Shown one piece after another: positions 1 to 8,416 of a stretch of DNA of 64,000 nucleotides. This stretch comes from Acidobacteriota bacterium. Lineage in GTDB: Bacteria > Acidobacteriota > Terriglobia > Bryobacterales > Bryobacteraceae. Every line of letters starts with the position of its first letter. Positions within the stretch are counted from its first letter, which is position 1. The notes under the pieces are model-generated. The model was not told the origin of the DNA, did not search any database, and saw only the letters and a list, made by a program, of their open reading frames with translations. Made by a program: the position numbers and the translations under genes. The DNA is taken from contig JACPNQ010000003.1 in assembly GCA_016185425.1 (NCBI GenBank), positions 1-64,000 of the forward strand, given 5' to 3'.

Positions 1-501
1 AAAAAGATCGATGTCGAGCTCTTCCCGCCGCCCTCCAAGTGCGACGGCTTCACCCTCGCCAACGGCGCGCAAGTGATCGCTCTGCCCGACAGCGAAGAAA
101 CCATCCGCGGCTTCTCCGCGCCGCGCTTGATCGTCGTCGACGAAGCCGCCTTCGCTTCTGAAGACGTCTTCAAAGCGCTCGTACCGATGCTCACCGTCTC
201 AGCCGGCACCATCATGCTGCTCAGCACGCCCAACGGCCAGACCGGCTACTTCTACGAGCAGTGGCACAACGACAACAGCCCATGGACCAGGCTCCAAGGC
301 TCTCTCAAAGACTGCCCGCGCGTGAGCAAAGAAACCATCGACCAGATGCGCCAGACGATGTCCAAGGACGACTTCGCGCAGGAGTTCGAGTGCAAATTCA
401 TCGCCGCCGGCGGCCAGTTCATCAGCCGCGAAGTCTTCCGCGCCTGCCTCCGCGATGACTTCCCTCTCTTCATGCCGGAATACGACCTCGGAGAAGAATA
501 A
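1..501 (+). CDS. Terminase large subunit-like ATPase fragment (5' end outside window)
   Basis: The frame is open from the first base, so the N-terminus and Walker A lie upstream of the window. Visible are a Walker B segment (LIVVDEAAF), a coupling-type motif (LLSTPNG), and the F-E-x-K/F region that ends the ATPase lobe of phage terminase large subunits. These proteins drive DNA into a capsid. The protein stops with TAA at 499-501, immediately followed by the ATG of the matching nuclease-type protein, so the usual single polypeptide is encoded as two. No capsid, portal or integrase genes are visible in the window. It could belong to a prophage or gene-transfer-agent remnant to the left. The family assignment rests on motifs only. 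Confidence 0.75.
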   Translation, partial: KKIDVELFPPPSKCDGFTLANGAQVIALPDSEETIRGFSAPRLIVVDEAAFASEDVFKALVPMLTVSAGTIMLLSTPNGQTGYFYEQWHNDNSPWTRLQGSLKDCPRVSKETIDQMRQTMSKDDFAQEFECKFIAAGGQFISREVFRACLRDDFPLFMPEYDLGEE

Positions 502-1140
502 ATGAGAACCTATCCAATCAAGCACTACGTCATCGGCTGCGATCTCGGACGCGATCGCGACCACTCCGCCTTCGCCGTCGTCGCACTGCGCGAGGAGGAC
601 GCCGGTCCCTATGACCACTTCAACCTGGTACAGCCGAAACGTGTCGTCATGCAGCTCGGGGCCCTCCGGCGCATCCCGCTCGGCACCCAGTACCTCGACG
701 TCATCAAGGAGTTGCGCAAACTCGTGCTCACGCTCCGCAACGCCGGCGGCTGGGGCGCGCCGGAGCCGAAGGTCCACGTCGTCATCGACGCCGCCGGTCC
801 CGGCCAGGTCGCCATCGAGCTCATCCGCTCCCAGTATTTGGGAATCAATCTCGTGCAAACGCTGCTCACCGGCGGACACGACATCGGTCAATCGCAATCC
901 GGAAAGACCACCATTCCACGCCGCGATTTGATCGCGAACTTACGCTACTTGCTGGAGGTGAAGCTGCTGCACATCCATCGCAACTTGCGCCACGGAGCCG
1001 TTCTCGAACGCGAGGTGGCGGCCGTCAAACCGCGCGGCGGCCAATACGAGCACGACGATCTCGTCATCGCCGCCGCGCTCACGACATACCAGGCGTTCAA
1101 CATCTACCCGGAGCTGCTCCGGCCGCAGCGCGCCGCGTGA
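502..1140 (+). CDS. Terminase nuclease-domain protein (RNase H fold)
   Basis: A 212-residue protein with the three acidic clusters of the terminase large-subunit nuclease: CDLG near residue 15, VIDAAGPG near 95, and HDDLVIAAAL near 192. In phages this RNase H-like domain cuts concatemeric DNA and is normally fused behind the ATPase. Here the ATG abuts the stop of the ATPase ORF (TAA-ATG), so the two are probably translated together and may assemble as a split enzyme. The stop is 2 bp from the convergent stop of the next gene. All three acidic clusters are present, so nothing argues against activity. The role in this host is unknown without the left-hand context. Confidence 0.75.
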   Translation: MRTYPIKHYVIGCDLGRDRDHSAFAVVALREEDAGPYDHFNLVQPKRVVMQLGALRRIPLGTQYLDVIKELRKLVLTLRNAGGWGAPEPKVHVVIDAAGPGQVAIELIRSQYLGINLVQTLLTGGHDIGQSQSGKTTIPRRDLIANLRYLLEVKLLHIHRNLRHGAVLEREVAAVKPRGGQYEHDDLVIAAALTTYQAFNIYPELLRPQRAA

Positions 1141-1141
1141 G

Positions 1142-1840
1142 CTACCAGTGATGAACAACGCCCGGCGTCAACTCCGTCACCTTGGCAGGCGTCAACGCCG
1201 CCAGCTCGGACGGCTTGCCGGTCAACGGCGGAAACGTCCCATAGTGCATCGGAATCACTTCCGCGCACCCCACCAGCCGGCACGCAATCGCCGCGCCGCG
1301 CGGGGACATCGTGAATAGGTCGCCGATCGGCAGAAACGCTAACTGAGGCGCATGCAGCTCCGCCAGGTACGACATCTCAGCAAACACGTCGGTGTCGCCG
1401 GCAAAGTAAGCGTTCCGCCCGTCCGGGAAGTGCAGGATATAGCCGCCCGCCTCCCCGCCGTACACCATCGAACCGTCGTCGTCCGTGATGCCGCTCGAAT
1501 GCAGCGCATGGGTCATCGTCGCCGAAAGGCCGCCCGCCACCGCCACGCGGCCGCCCTTGTTCATGCCGTTGCAGTTGCTGACGCCCTTGGCCCCGAGCCA
1601 GGTGCAAATCTCATAATTCGCGAAGATCTGTGGAGAAAACTGCGCCGCCAGCTTTCTCACGCCGCCCACGTGGTCGAAATGGCCGTGGGTCAACAGAATC
1701 GCTTCAACCCGGTCGATCCTGTAACTCGCCGGATACTTCGGATTGCCGTCAATCCACGGATCCAGCAGAATTACTTCCCCGGACTCCAACTGAAAGGAGA
1801 AGCTCGTATGTCCCAGCCATGTGATCTTGACCATCGTCAT
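1142..1840 (-). CDS. Metal-dependent hydrolase, metallo-beta-lactamase fold (UPF0173-like)
   Basis: About 232 residues, the usual length of UPF0173 proteins. The N-terminus (VKITWLGHTSF) and the zinc-binding HGHFDH motif are typical, with later conserved GDTDVF and IPMHYGTFP segments supplying further metal ligands. The natural substrate of the family is not established. The ATG at 1840 overlaps the TGA of the upstream GH3 gene (ATGA), suggesting translational coupling. A second ATG at 1834 has better spacing (8 nt) to a GGAG, so the start could be two codons later. It is the last gene of a receiver-GH3-hydrolase operon. No signal peptide is seen, so it is likely cytoplasmic. Confidence 0.9.
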   Translation of the reverse strand: MTMVKITWLGHTSFSFQLESGEVILLDPWIDGNPKYPASYRIDRVEAILLTHGHFDHVGGVRKLAAQFSPQIFANYEICTWLGAKGVSNCNGMNKGGRVAVAGGLSATMTHALHSSGITDDDGSMVYGGEAGGYILHFPDGRNAYFAGDTDVFAEMSYLAELHAPQLAFLPIGDLFTMSPRGAAIACRLVGCAEVIPMHYGTFPPLTGKPSELAALTPAKVTELTPGVVHHW

Positions 1841-3507
1841 TTCTCCAAAAAGGATTTGCCGTTCGCCGGCATCTCGCCCAGCAACACCTTTACCAGTGCT
1901 GTCTCCGAAACCGGCACCGTCGAATACGTCGTCAGCGCCAGCGCCGCGTCCGGATACGATCGCACCAGAAATGGGTTGCCCATCGCCGCCAGAATAACGC
2001 GCTTCCCCGCCCCCATCAATTTCTCCAGCAGTGGTGCGTACGCCGTGCTCAACTTGCCTGTCCCGCCAAACGCCAGGAACGCCGCCACTACCGTCGTCTC
2101 GCATCCGGACGGCGGCTCCGCCAGCGCGGTCTCCGGCATCTGCGGGTCCAACACCGTCACGCGCACTTTCGCCGCCCTGGCGCGCAACTCGTCAGTCAAC
2201 TGCAGCGCCTGCCCGTTGCCTCGACGCTCGGTCAGCGCCAGTACGCAAGTCCCCGCGCTATTCGCCACGGGAATCGCCGGCCTGTCGCCGCGCAATATCG
2301 CCACTGCGCCATCCGCTACCTTCTGCGCGTGCGCCTTTGACTCCGGGTCTTCCATCACATCCGGAATCGCGTCGCCATCCACCATCCGCGAGCGCTGCAA
2401 TCCCAACCGCGCCTTCGCGCGCAGCACCTTCCGTGCCGACTCCGCAATCCGCGCCGCCGTCAGCCGCTTCGACACGATAGCCTTCATCACGGCATCAATC
2501 GCCTGGTCCGGATCGCGCGGCATCAGCAGCACATCCACGCCTGCCTCCAATGCGAGCACCGAGGACTCCGCGCTGCCGTACTCCTTCGCCAGCCCCTCCA
2601 TGTCCATCGCGTCCGTCGTTATAAGGCCCGTGAACCCAAGCTCTTTCCGCAGCAAATCGCCGATGATCGCCGGGGATATCGTCGACGGCAAACCGGAGGC
2701 ATCCACCTGCGGCAGCGTGATGTGCGCCGTCATCACTGAGTCCACGCCATTCGCGATCGCCGCCTTAAACGGCGCCAGTTCCAACGCCTCCAGCCGCGCC
2801 TTGTCGCTGTGGATCACCGGCACGCCCGAATGGCTATCGGTGTCGGTGTCTCCATGCCCGGGGAAATGCTTCACCGTCACCAAAGCGTGCGGCGTGGCGC
2901 TCTTCGCTCCCTGCAGAAACGCCTTCACATGCGTCGACACCGTCGCCGGATCCACCCCAAACGCGCGTATACCGATGATCGGATTGTCCGGATTGTTGTT
3001 CACGTCGGCGTCCGGCGCGAACACCCACTGGAACCCCAGCGCGCGTGCCTCGCGTACCGTGATCCGGCCCAACTCCGCCGTCCACTCCGGCTTCCCCGCC
3101 GCGCCGTACGCCATCGCGTGCGGAAACGGGACCGTGCCATCGAACCGCATCGACACGCTTCTCTCGAAATCGCCGCCCACCAGCAGCGGCACACGCGCCA
3201 ATCGCTGCAGCCGGTTGATGAACTGCGCCGTCTCATACGGCTCCGCCTTCACCACCGCGCCGCGCCGCACACGGTTCACCACGATGATGCCGCCTACTTG
3301 CGAATCGCGCACCCAGCGCAGAATGTCCCGCCATTCGCGCCCGCGCGGATTCCCAACATTCCCATGCGTGCGGATCACAATCAACTGCGCCACGCGCTGC
3401 CGCAGCGTCATCGACTGCAGCCACCGCTCCGCCACTACGTTTTCCGGGGGCGCCGCGGCAACAACTACCGCGGCGCAGAGCGTCAGCCATGGGGCCGAAC
3501 GGCGCAT
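1837..3507 (-). CDS. Glycoside hydrolase family 3, beta-N-acetylhexosaminidase (NagZ-like)
   Basis: A 556-residue protein with an N-terminal signal peptide (about residues 5-20) and a GH3 TIM barrel. It shows the NagZ signature KHFPGHG (213-219), followed by the DSH of the histidine general acid loop (H226), and the TTDAMDM segment carrying the predicted nucleophile D299. NagZ enzymes release N-acetylglucosamine from muropeptides. This one is longer than cytoplasmic NagZ, with an extra C-terminal domain, and is predicted to be exported. The ATG at 3507 overlaps the TGA of the upstream receiver gene (TGATG). A TTG one codon earlier is possible. Its stop overlaps the hydrolase start by ATGA. 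The operon suggests envelope turnover, by inference. Confidence 0.92.
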   Translation of the reverse strand: MRRSAPWLTLCAAVVVAAAPPENVVAERWLQSMTLRQRVAQLIVIRTHGNVGNPRGREWRDILRWVRDSQVGGIIVVNRVRRGAVVKAEPYETAQFINRLQRLARVPLLVGGDFERSVSMRFDGTVPFPHAMAYGAAGKPEWTAELGRITVREARALGFQWVFAPDADVNNNPDNPIIGIRAFGVDPATVSTHVKAFLQGAKSATPHALVTVKHFPGHGDTDTDSHSGVPVIHSDKARLEALELAPFKAAIANGVDSVMTAHITLPQVDASGLPSTISPAIIGDLLRKELGFTGLITTDAMDMEGLAKEYGSAESSVLALEAGVDVLLMPRDPDQAIDAVMKAIVSKRLTAARIAESARKVLRAKARLGLQRSRMVDGDAIPDVMEDPESKAHAQKVADGAVAILRGDRPAIPVANSAGTCVLALTERRGNGQALQLTDELRARAAKVRVTVLDPQMPETALAEPPSGCETTVVAAFLAFGGTGKLSTAYAPLLEKLMGAGKRVILAAMGNPFLVRSYPDAALALTTYSTVPVSETALVKVLLGEMPANGKSFLEK

Positions 3508-3962
3508 CAACCCGCCGCGCCGGCCCTCTTTATCGTCACCTTCTTCGCGCTCGTTGGCTTCTTCGCCACCGTGCGCCGCAACAGCCGGTTTACCGCGCGA
3601 ATTAACTGCGACACTTCATTCGCGCTTTTCGAGAGCACCGCGTCCGCGCCGGTTGATTGTTCCGTCAACCCTAGCGCATCCACAAACCCGGATATCAGGA
3701 CGATCCGCGTCTCGGGCGCAACGGCCCGGATGCCGGCAATCAGGTCGACGCCTGTCTTGCCGGGCAGCTTATAGTCTGTGACAACGAGCGGGAAGGGCTC
3801 CGCGCGAAATTTTTCGAGTGCGGACTCCGCCGATGAGGCGGAAGTAATGCAAAAACCCAACTCGTTCAGAACCGAGGAGCGGGCTGCCAAACCCGCCGGA
3901 TGATCATCTACGAGCAGCAGCCGTTGAGCCGCCGCAATGGGACGTTCAGTTGCCAAATTCAT
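3507..3962 (-). CDS. Single-domain response regulator (receiver only)
   Basis: A 151-residue CheY-like receiver with the acidic pair D19/D20, phosphoacceptor D63 (VVTDYKLPG), switch residue S91 and conserved K112. No output domain follows. The last 20 residues are a Lys/Arg-rich tail. It probably acts by protein-protein contact in a phosphorelay. No partner kinase is adjacent; the only kinase in the window is near 16 kb with its own regulator. It is the first gene of a three-gene operon with a GH3 hexosaminidase and a metal-dependent hydrolase. A tandem GACYGTCA repeat (4010-4028) sits about 48 bp upstream of the start. Confidence 0.88.
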   Translation of the reverse strand: MNLATERPIAAAQRLLLVDDHPAGLAARSSVLNELGFCITSASSAESALEKFRAEPFPLVVTDYKLPGKTGVDLIAGIRAVAPETRIVLISGFVDALGLTEQSTGADAVLSKSANEVSQLIRAVNRLLRRTVAKKPTSAKKVTIKRAGAAG

Positions 3963-4009
3963 TGCAAGAATCAGTCTTTGGGTACGAGGACCGAATGCGA
4001 AGGTAACAG

Positions 4010-4028
4010 GACCGTCACATGACTGTCA
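4010..4028 (-). promoter_or_regulatory. Tandem GACYGTCA repeat with TTGACA box upstream of the receiver operon
   Basis: GACCGTCA (4010-4017) and GACTGTCA (4021-4028) lie 11 bp apart. On the minus strand the distal copy is embedded in TTGACA (4029-4024), a consensus -35. A 17-bp spacer leads to a poor -10 (TTACCT). An 11-bp period is typical of direct-repeat sites for OmpR-type regulators. The assignment is tentative. Confidence 0.3.
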
Positions 4029-4084
4029 ATGCTCTTCTATCGGCCTCATTCGCCGTGAGATGTTTTGCTTGACAATCGCCGAAC

Positions 4085-5245
4085 TTATTCCACTTCGCGT
4101 GGCGCGTTGTAACCTTGCTTCGCGACGACTGTGTACTTCATCGGCTTGCCCTTTTCATCGACAATTCTTAAGGGCTCGTTCGTCGCCGGATTCACAAGCT
4201 GCACCGTGATCTTCCGGAACTTTCCATCCTTCGTTAAGTTCGTAGGTTGGTAAGTCAGGGAGTACTGGTTGCGTAACGCCTGGTGGATACCACGATATAT
4301 GTTGGGGAACTCGCCGAAGAAGCGCGGGAAGAATGCCTGCCCGCCGCTCTCTCTCGCGAACGTCCGCATCTGGTTATCGGCTTGCAAGAAATCCAGCCGC
4401 TGAATGCCGCCCATGTAGCCGCGCGCGTCCAGCCATTCGCGCAGCGCCTGCATAATGCCGATCGCGTAGATCGGCACACCGGCCTGCTGGATCTTCTTCC
4501 GTGTCTGGTCGAACGTCAGCTTGCTGAACGTGTCGATGCCGCTCGCGATCAACACGATCGCCTTGCGGCCTTCGATCTCGCTCATGCGATCCGCCGTGTC
4601 AGTCAGCGCGTCATACAAATTCGATTCGGAGTACGCCGCGATCCGCAGCCGCTGCATTCCCTCCATCGCCTTGCGCTTGTCGGTGGAGAAGTCGGAGAGA
4701 ATCTCCGGCCGCAAATCATACGCCACGATGGCCACGTAATCTTCCGGCTTCAACGTCTGCAGGAATCCATAGGACGCCTGCAGCGTCTCGTACCAGCCGC
4801 TCGACCAGTACTGTTGATAAAGATTGGAGAACTCAATGACCATGCACACCGTCATCGGCGCTTCGCCGAGATTGTACCCGCTCACCTGCTGCGGCACGCC
4901 GTCCTCGAGGACGCGGAAATTGCCGCGCGGAATGTTCGGAATAAAGCGGCCGTTCTTGTCGAGCACGGCAACGTCGACCTGCACCGTCGACACATCGCTC
5001 TTAAATGTGGGCAGCCCGATCGGCAGCTCTTCGCCCGGCTTCTTCTTGAACTTGGATTCGACCTTGTCTTCCTGCTTCGGCGGCGCCTTCTCTTCCGCCG
5101 GCGCATCGGGATCGCCGCTCTTCTTACGCGGCTTCGCCACGGTCTCCGAGGACTTCGGCGCGGGGCCCTGCCAAGCCATCATCGCTGAGAAACCACCCAT
5201 CAGGGACCCGGCCAACAGCAAAGCAACAAAATTCCGTTTACGCAT
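4085..5245 (-). CDS. VWFA-related domain protein (acidobacterial family)
   Basis: A 386-residue protein with a signal/anchor segment (residues 7-24), then a charged Lys/Pro-rich stretch (about 25-60), then a VWA-like domain preceded by the VDVAVLDKNGRFIPNI segment typical of acidobacterial VWFA-related proteins. The MIDAS position usually reads DxSxS but here is EFSNL, so metal-dependent ligand binding is doubtful. The ATG at 5245 is chosen because GAGGAG lies 5 nt upstream; an earlier in-frame start at 5266 has no such site. It follows the TonB-type receptor by 48 bp on the same strand and is probably cotranscribed. It likely works in the periplasm or at the membrane. The function is unknown. 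Confidence 0.85.
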   Translation of the reverse strand: MRKRNFVALLLAGSLMGGFSAMMAWQGPAPKSSETVAKPRKKSGDPDAPAEEKAPPKQEDKVESKFKKKPGEELPIGLPTFKSDVSTVQVDVAVLDKNGRFIPNIPRGNFRVLEDGVPQQVSGYNLGEAPMTVCMVIEFSNLYQQYWSSGWYETLQASYGFLQTLKPEDYVAIVAYDLRPEILSDFSTDKRKAMEGMQRLRIAAYSESNLYDALTDTADRMSEIEGRKAIVLIASGIDTFSKLTFDQTRKKIQQAGVPIYAIGIMQALREWLDARGYMGGIQRLDFLQADNQMRTFARESGGQAFFPRFFGEFPNIYRGIHQALRNQYSLTYQPTNLTKDGKFRKITVQLVNPATNEPLRIVDEKGKPMKYTVVAKQGYNAPREVE

Positions 5246-5293
5246 CGACACTCCTCGCTTGCGCACTATTTCAACATAATTGGGACGTGCCCG

Positions 5294-8200
5294 CTAGAAC
5301 AGCAGTTTCAGTCCAAGTTGCATGTGTCTCGGGGCGCCTGCCGTGAGCGCGCGGCCAAACGTGCCCGATCCGAGAACGGCGTCCGGCAGATCGAAGTTCG
5401 TGCGGTTCAAAGCGTTGAACGCCTCCGCGCGGAACTGAAGCGTCGCGCGCTCGGAGAGGCTCGTGTTCTTCACGATCGAAAGGTTCACAGTTGCTAATCC
5501 CGGTCCGTCGAGAATGTTTCGCCCGGAATTGCCGAAGGTGCCAAACGGCTGCAGCCGGAAGGCACTCGTATCAAACCAGCGCTCCGGACTCGGATTGCTC
5601 AAGGCGCCATCCGCCACACGGTTCGGACGGTCGTTCGCGCCGAAGCCGTAGCTCGTGCGCCCGGTGTTCGACTGGTCGAGATCGCTCAACAGCGACACCG
5701 TGAACGGACGGCCCGTCTGGAACGTCCACACGCCGTTGGTCTGCCATCCGCCATACCAGCGGTTGCGGCCGAAGGGCAGGTCGAACACGTAGGCCGCGGT
5801 CATGCGGTGCCGGATGTCGAAGCTCGACCGCGCCCGTTCCAGCGAAACCTTGTTCGAGTCCATCGGAAAGTTCGGATCGCCGGCGCTGGAGAAGAAGTTC
5901 GACGAATCGTCAATCGACTTGCCCGCTGAATACGAAGCGAGCAGCGACAGGCCCCGCGCCATGCGCTGCTCGAACCGCGCCTGCAGCGCGTGGTAGTTCG
6001 AGTTGCCGCGGCTTTCGATGTAGGTGATGTCGCCCCAGCGCGGGTCGGGACGCAGGTTCAACGGCGCGGTGCTCGGTCCGGCCTGGTTGCCGTCACGGCC
6101 CGCCATCAGCTTGGAACCCTTGGTGCCGGTATAGCCGATCTCGGCCACGCGGCCCTTGCCCAGGCTCTGCTGAATATTGAAGCTCCAGTGCTGCGAGTAC
6201 GCGGTGCGGTAGTCGCGCTGGAAGGTCACCGCTGAAGGAGGAATGAAGATCGGGAAGTCGGAGGGATAGGGGTTGTGCAGGAACAGCAGATAGGTCTGAC
6301 CGATGAAGTAGGTGTTCAATTGGAAGTACGGCGCATTGAAGTAGATGCCCTCGCCCGGAGCCAGCGGCGCCTGATCGTAGTAAATACCGTAGCCGGCGCG
6401 CACCACCGTGCCTTGCCGCGCGGCGAAGGCCAGGCCGAAGCGAGGCGCAAAGTTGTTGCGGTCCGGAAGGAACGCGCCGCGGGTACCGCCGATCTTACCC
6501 AGCTGCACCAGCGCGTGCGTCGTGGGATCGTAAACCGAAGCGCGGTCGTTGGCGTCGTAGGCCGGGCGGTTGTACTCATACCGCGCACCGAGCGTCAGCG
6601 TCACGCGCGGGGTCACCTTCCACTGGTCCTGCGCGAACAGGTTGTAGCTCTGTGTCCGCAGGTTCTGCGGGTTGTCGAGCTTCGACACGCTCGTCACCGT
6701 CGGAATGCCTTGCAGCAACTCCGCGAGGCCGTTGCCGGTAAATCCGGTGAAGCTGATCAGGCCGCGCGACAGCACATCGCGAAAGGCCTCCTGGCGCGCA
6801 ATGCGAACGTCGCCGCCAAACCTAAACAAATGACGCGCCCGTGCCCACGTGACATGGTCGAGAATCTGGAAGGTGCTCGTAATGCCGTTCTGCGGGTTGT
6901 TGTACTCATCGCCAAGCGATCCGTAGCCGGCTACATTGATGAAGCTCAAACCGAAGTCGCGAGGGTTCGACGAAACTTCCGGCAGGCCGATCTGTTTGTT
7001 CAGGCTCGTGCCCGAATTCTGATGCGCCACGCCAAACCGTACGCGGTTGAAGCCGAAGCGCAGCTCGTTCAGCAGCGTCGGTTTGAAGGCGTGCGTCTCG
7101 GCAACCATCAGGTTCTGCGCACGGCGGGACACGTTGTTGCCGAATCCGGGAACCGCCGCAAAGGTCGGACCCGCATAAGGTTCAAAGTAGTCGCGGTCAC
7201 CGAGGCTGTAGCGAACGGCGAGGTCGGAGTTGCGTGCAATCTGATGATCGATTCGCACGTCGGTCGAGTCGTTGCGATCGTTGCCCTCCGGCGCGCCGGT
7301 GAAGTTCTGCCCCGCGTCGGAGCGATTGGCGCCCGGATAGAAGTTCAGGATGCCGCGCGCGATCGGATGAATGCGGGCCGCTGGAATAACACCGCCCGGA
7401 AACGGCATCTGCGTAAAGATGTCGATCGGCGGAGTGCGCGGGTCGCTGCGTGTGAAGTCCCCGCTCTTTTCGAGCGCGGTTGGCACGCGCGTCGATCGAG
7501 TAATGCTTTCATTCGATCGCCGGCCCTCGTAGTCGGCGAAGAAAAAGGTCTTGTTCTTGACGATCGGTCCGCCAATCGCTCCGCCAAACTGATTGCGGCG
7601 ATACACCGGGTCGACACCGGCGGGCGCGAAGTAGTTGCGCGCGTCCATCGTCTGGTTGCGGAAGAACTCATACAACGTGCCGTGCACCGGGTTCGTGCCG
7701 GACTTAACCACAACGTTCACCTGCCCGCCGCTGTTGCGGGCGAAGGAGGCATCATAATTACCGGTCAGTACTTCGAATTCGCGGATCGCGTCGACGGCAG
7801 GCGTCACGCCCACGCCGTTCAATTTGGGGTCCGCGTTGTAGACGCCGTCGAGCAGGAAACCGTTCGCGTCTTCGCGCCCGCCGTTCGAGTGAAAGGTAAA
7901 TTCGCCGCGCGCGGTTCCCGCCGAGCCCTGCGCCGGCGCGGCCGCGCCAGGGGCAAGCAACGCAAGCTCAGCAAAGTTGCGGCCGTCAAGCGGCAGCGTA
8001 GTGATCTGTTTGTTGTCGATGACCACGCCGAGCGCTGCGCTCTCGGTCTTCAGCAGTTCGCGCGTGCCGAGTACTTCGACAGTCTCGGTGCGGTCGCCGG
8101 GCTGCATCTGGATATCGGCGCGCTGCTCCTGATTCACGCTCAGCGTGAACTCCTGCGCATACTTTCGGAAACCGGGTCCATCGATCACCAGCCGGTATTC

Positions 8201-8416
8201 GCCCGGCGGAAGCGCGGCGAAGACGAACGCGCCGTTGCGGTCCGTCTCGGCGGACCACTCCTTACCAGTGGCTTTGTCGACAAGTAGCAGCTTCGCTTGA
8301 CTGACGACCGCGCGCGAGCCATCGCGCACAGTGACACCGAGTGTTCCGCGTAGACTCTGAGCGTGGGTGCCCAAACCGAGAGCCAGGAGCATAACAATAA
8401 GAAAGCGAGACACCAT
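5294..8416 (-). CDS. TonB-dependent receptor-like protein with N-terminal carboxypeptidase regulatory domain (Oar-like)
   Basis: A 1040-residue protein. Residues 1-20 form a signal peptide, 24-105 a carboxypeptidase-regulatory beta-sandwich, about 120-235 a plug domain (TLPLDGRNF, LDGVYNADP), and the rest a beta-barrel ending in the terminal phenylalanine of outer-membrane proteins. Such receptors are greatly expanded in Solibacter-like acidobacteria and are thought to import or bind large substrates. The substrate cannot be read from sequence. The ATG at 8416 is part of a CATG shared with the divergent PQQ gene. There is no clear ribosome-binding site, so an internal ATG eight codons later is possible. 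The VWFA gene downstream is probably in the same transcript. Confidence 0.92.
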   Translation of the reverse strand: MVSRFLIVMLLALGLGTHAQSLRGTLGVTVRDGSRAVVSQAKLLLVDKATGKEWSAETDRNGAFVFAALPPGEYRLVIDGPGFRKYAQEFTLSVNQEQRADIQMQPGDRTETVEVLGTRELLKTESAALGVVIDNKQITTLPLDGRNFAELALLAPGAAAPAQGSAGTARGEFTFHSNGGREDANGFLLDGVYNADPKLNGVGVTPAVDAIREFEVLTGNYDASFARNSGGQVNVVVKSGTNPVHGTLYEFFRNQTMDARNYFAPAGVDPVYRRNQFGGAIGGPIVKNKTFFFADYEGRRSNESITRSTRVPTALEKSGDFTRSDPRTPPIDIFTQMPFPGGVIPAARIHPIARGILNFYPGANRSDAGQNFTGAPEGNDRNDSTDVRIDHQIARNSDLAVRYSLGDRDYFEPYAGPTFAAVPGFGNNVSRRAQNLMVAETHAFKPTLLNELRFGFNRVRFGVAHQNSGTSLNKQIGLPEVSSNPRDFGLSFINVAGYGSLGDEYNNPQNGITSTFQILDHVTWARARHLFRFGGDVRIARQEAFRDVLSRGLISFTGFTGNGLAELLQGIPTVTSVSKLDNPQNLRTQSYNLFAQDQWKVTPRVTLTLGARYEYNRPAYDANDRASVYDPTTHALVQLGKIGGTRGAFLPDRNNFAPRFGLAFAARQGTVVRAGYGIYYDQAPLAPGEGIYFNAPYFQLNTYFIGQTYLLFLHNPYPSDFPIFIPPSAVTFQRDYRTAYSQHWSFNIQQSLGKGRVAEIGYTGTKGSKLMAGRDGNQAGPSTAPLNLRPDPRWGDITYIESRGNSNYHALQARFEQRMARGLSLLASYSAGKSIDDSSNFFSSAGDPNFPMDSNKVSLERARSSFDIRHRMTAAYVFDLPFGRNRWYGGWQTNGVWTFQTGRPFTVSLLSDLDQSNTGRTSYGFGANDRPNRVADGALSNPSPERWFDTSAFRLQPFGTFGNSGRNILDGPGLATVNLSIVKNTSLSERATLQFRAEAFNALNRTNFDLPDAVLGSGTFGRALTAGAPRHMQLGLKLLF

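Noticed and set aside
1..1140. A full prophage at the left edge
   Set aside because: Only the two terminase pieces are visible and ordinary chromosomal genes follow at once. A prophage could only be claimed with the sequence to the left.
1352..3781. An 809-codon open frame on the plus strand opposite the GH3 and receiver genes
   Set aside because: The minus-strand genes have complete motifs and coupled starts. The plus frame is low-complexity Arg/Ala/Pro/Ser sequence.
4069..4074. TTGACA on the plus strand as a promoter
   Set aside because: No plus-strand gene follows, and the hexamer lies just outside the end of the VWFA gene on the minus strand. It is probably chance.
6275..8287. A 670-codon open frame on the plus strand opposite the TonB-type receptor
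   Set aside because: It is an artefact of GC-rich codon use opposite a real gene. Its translation has no recognisable domain, and the minus-strand receptor is unmistakable.
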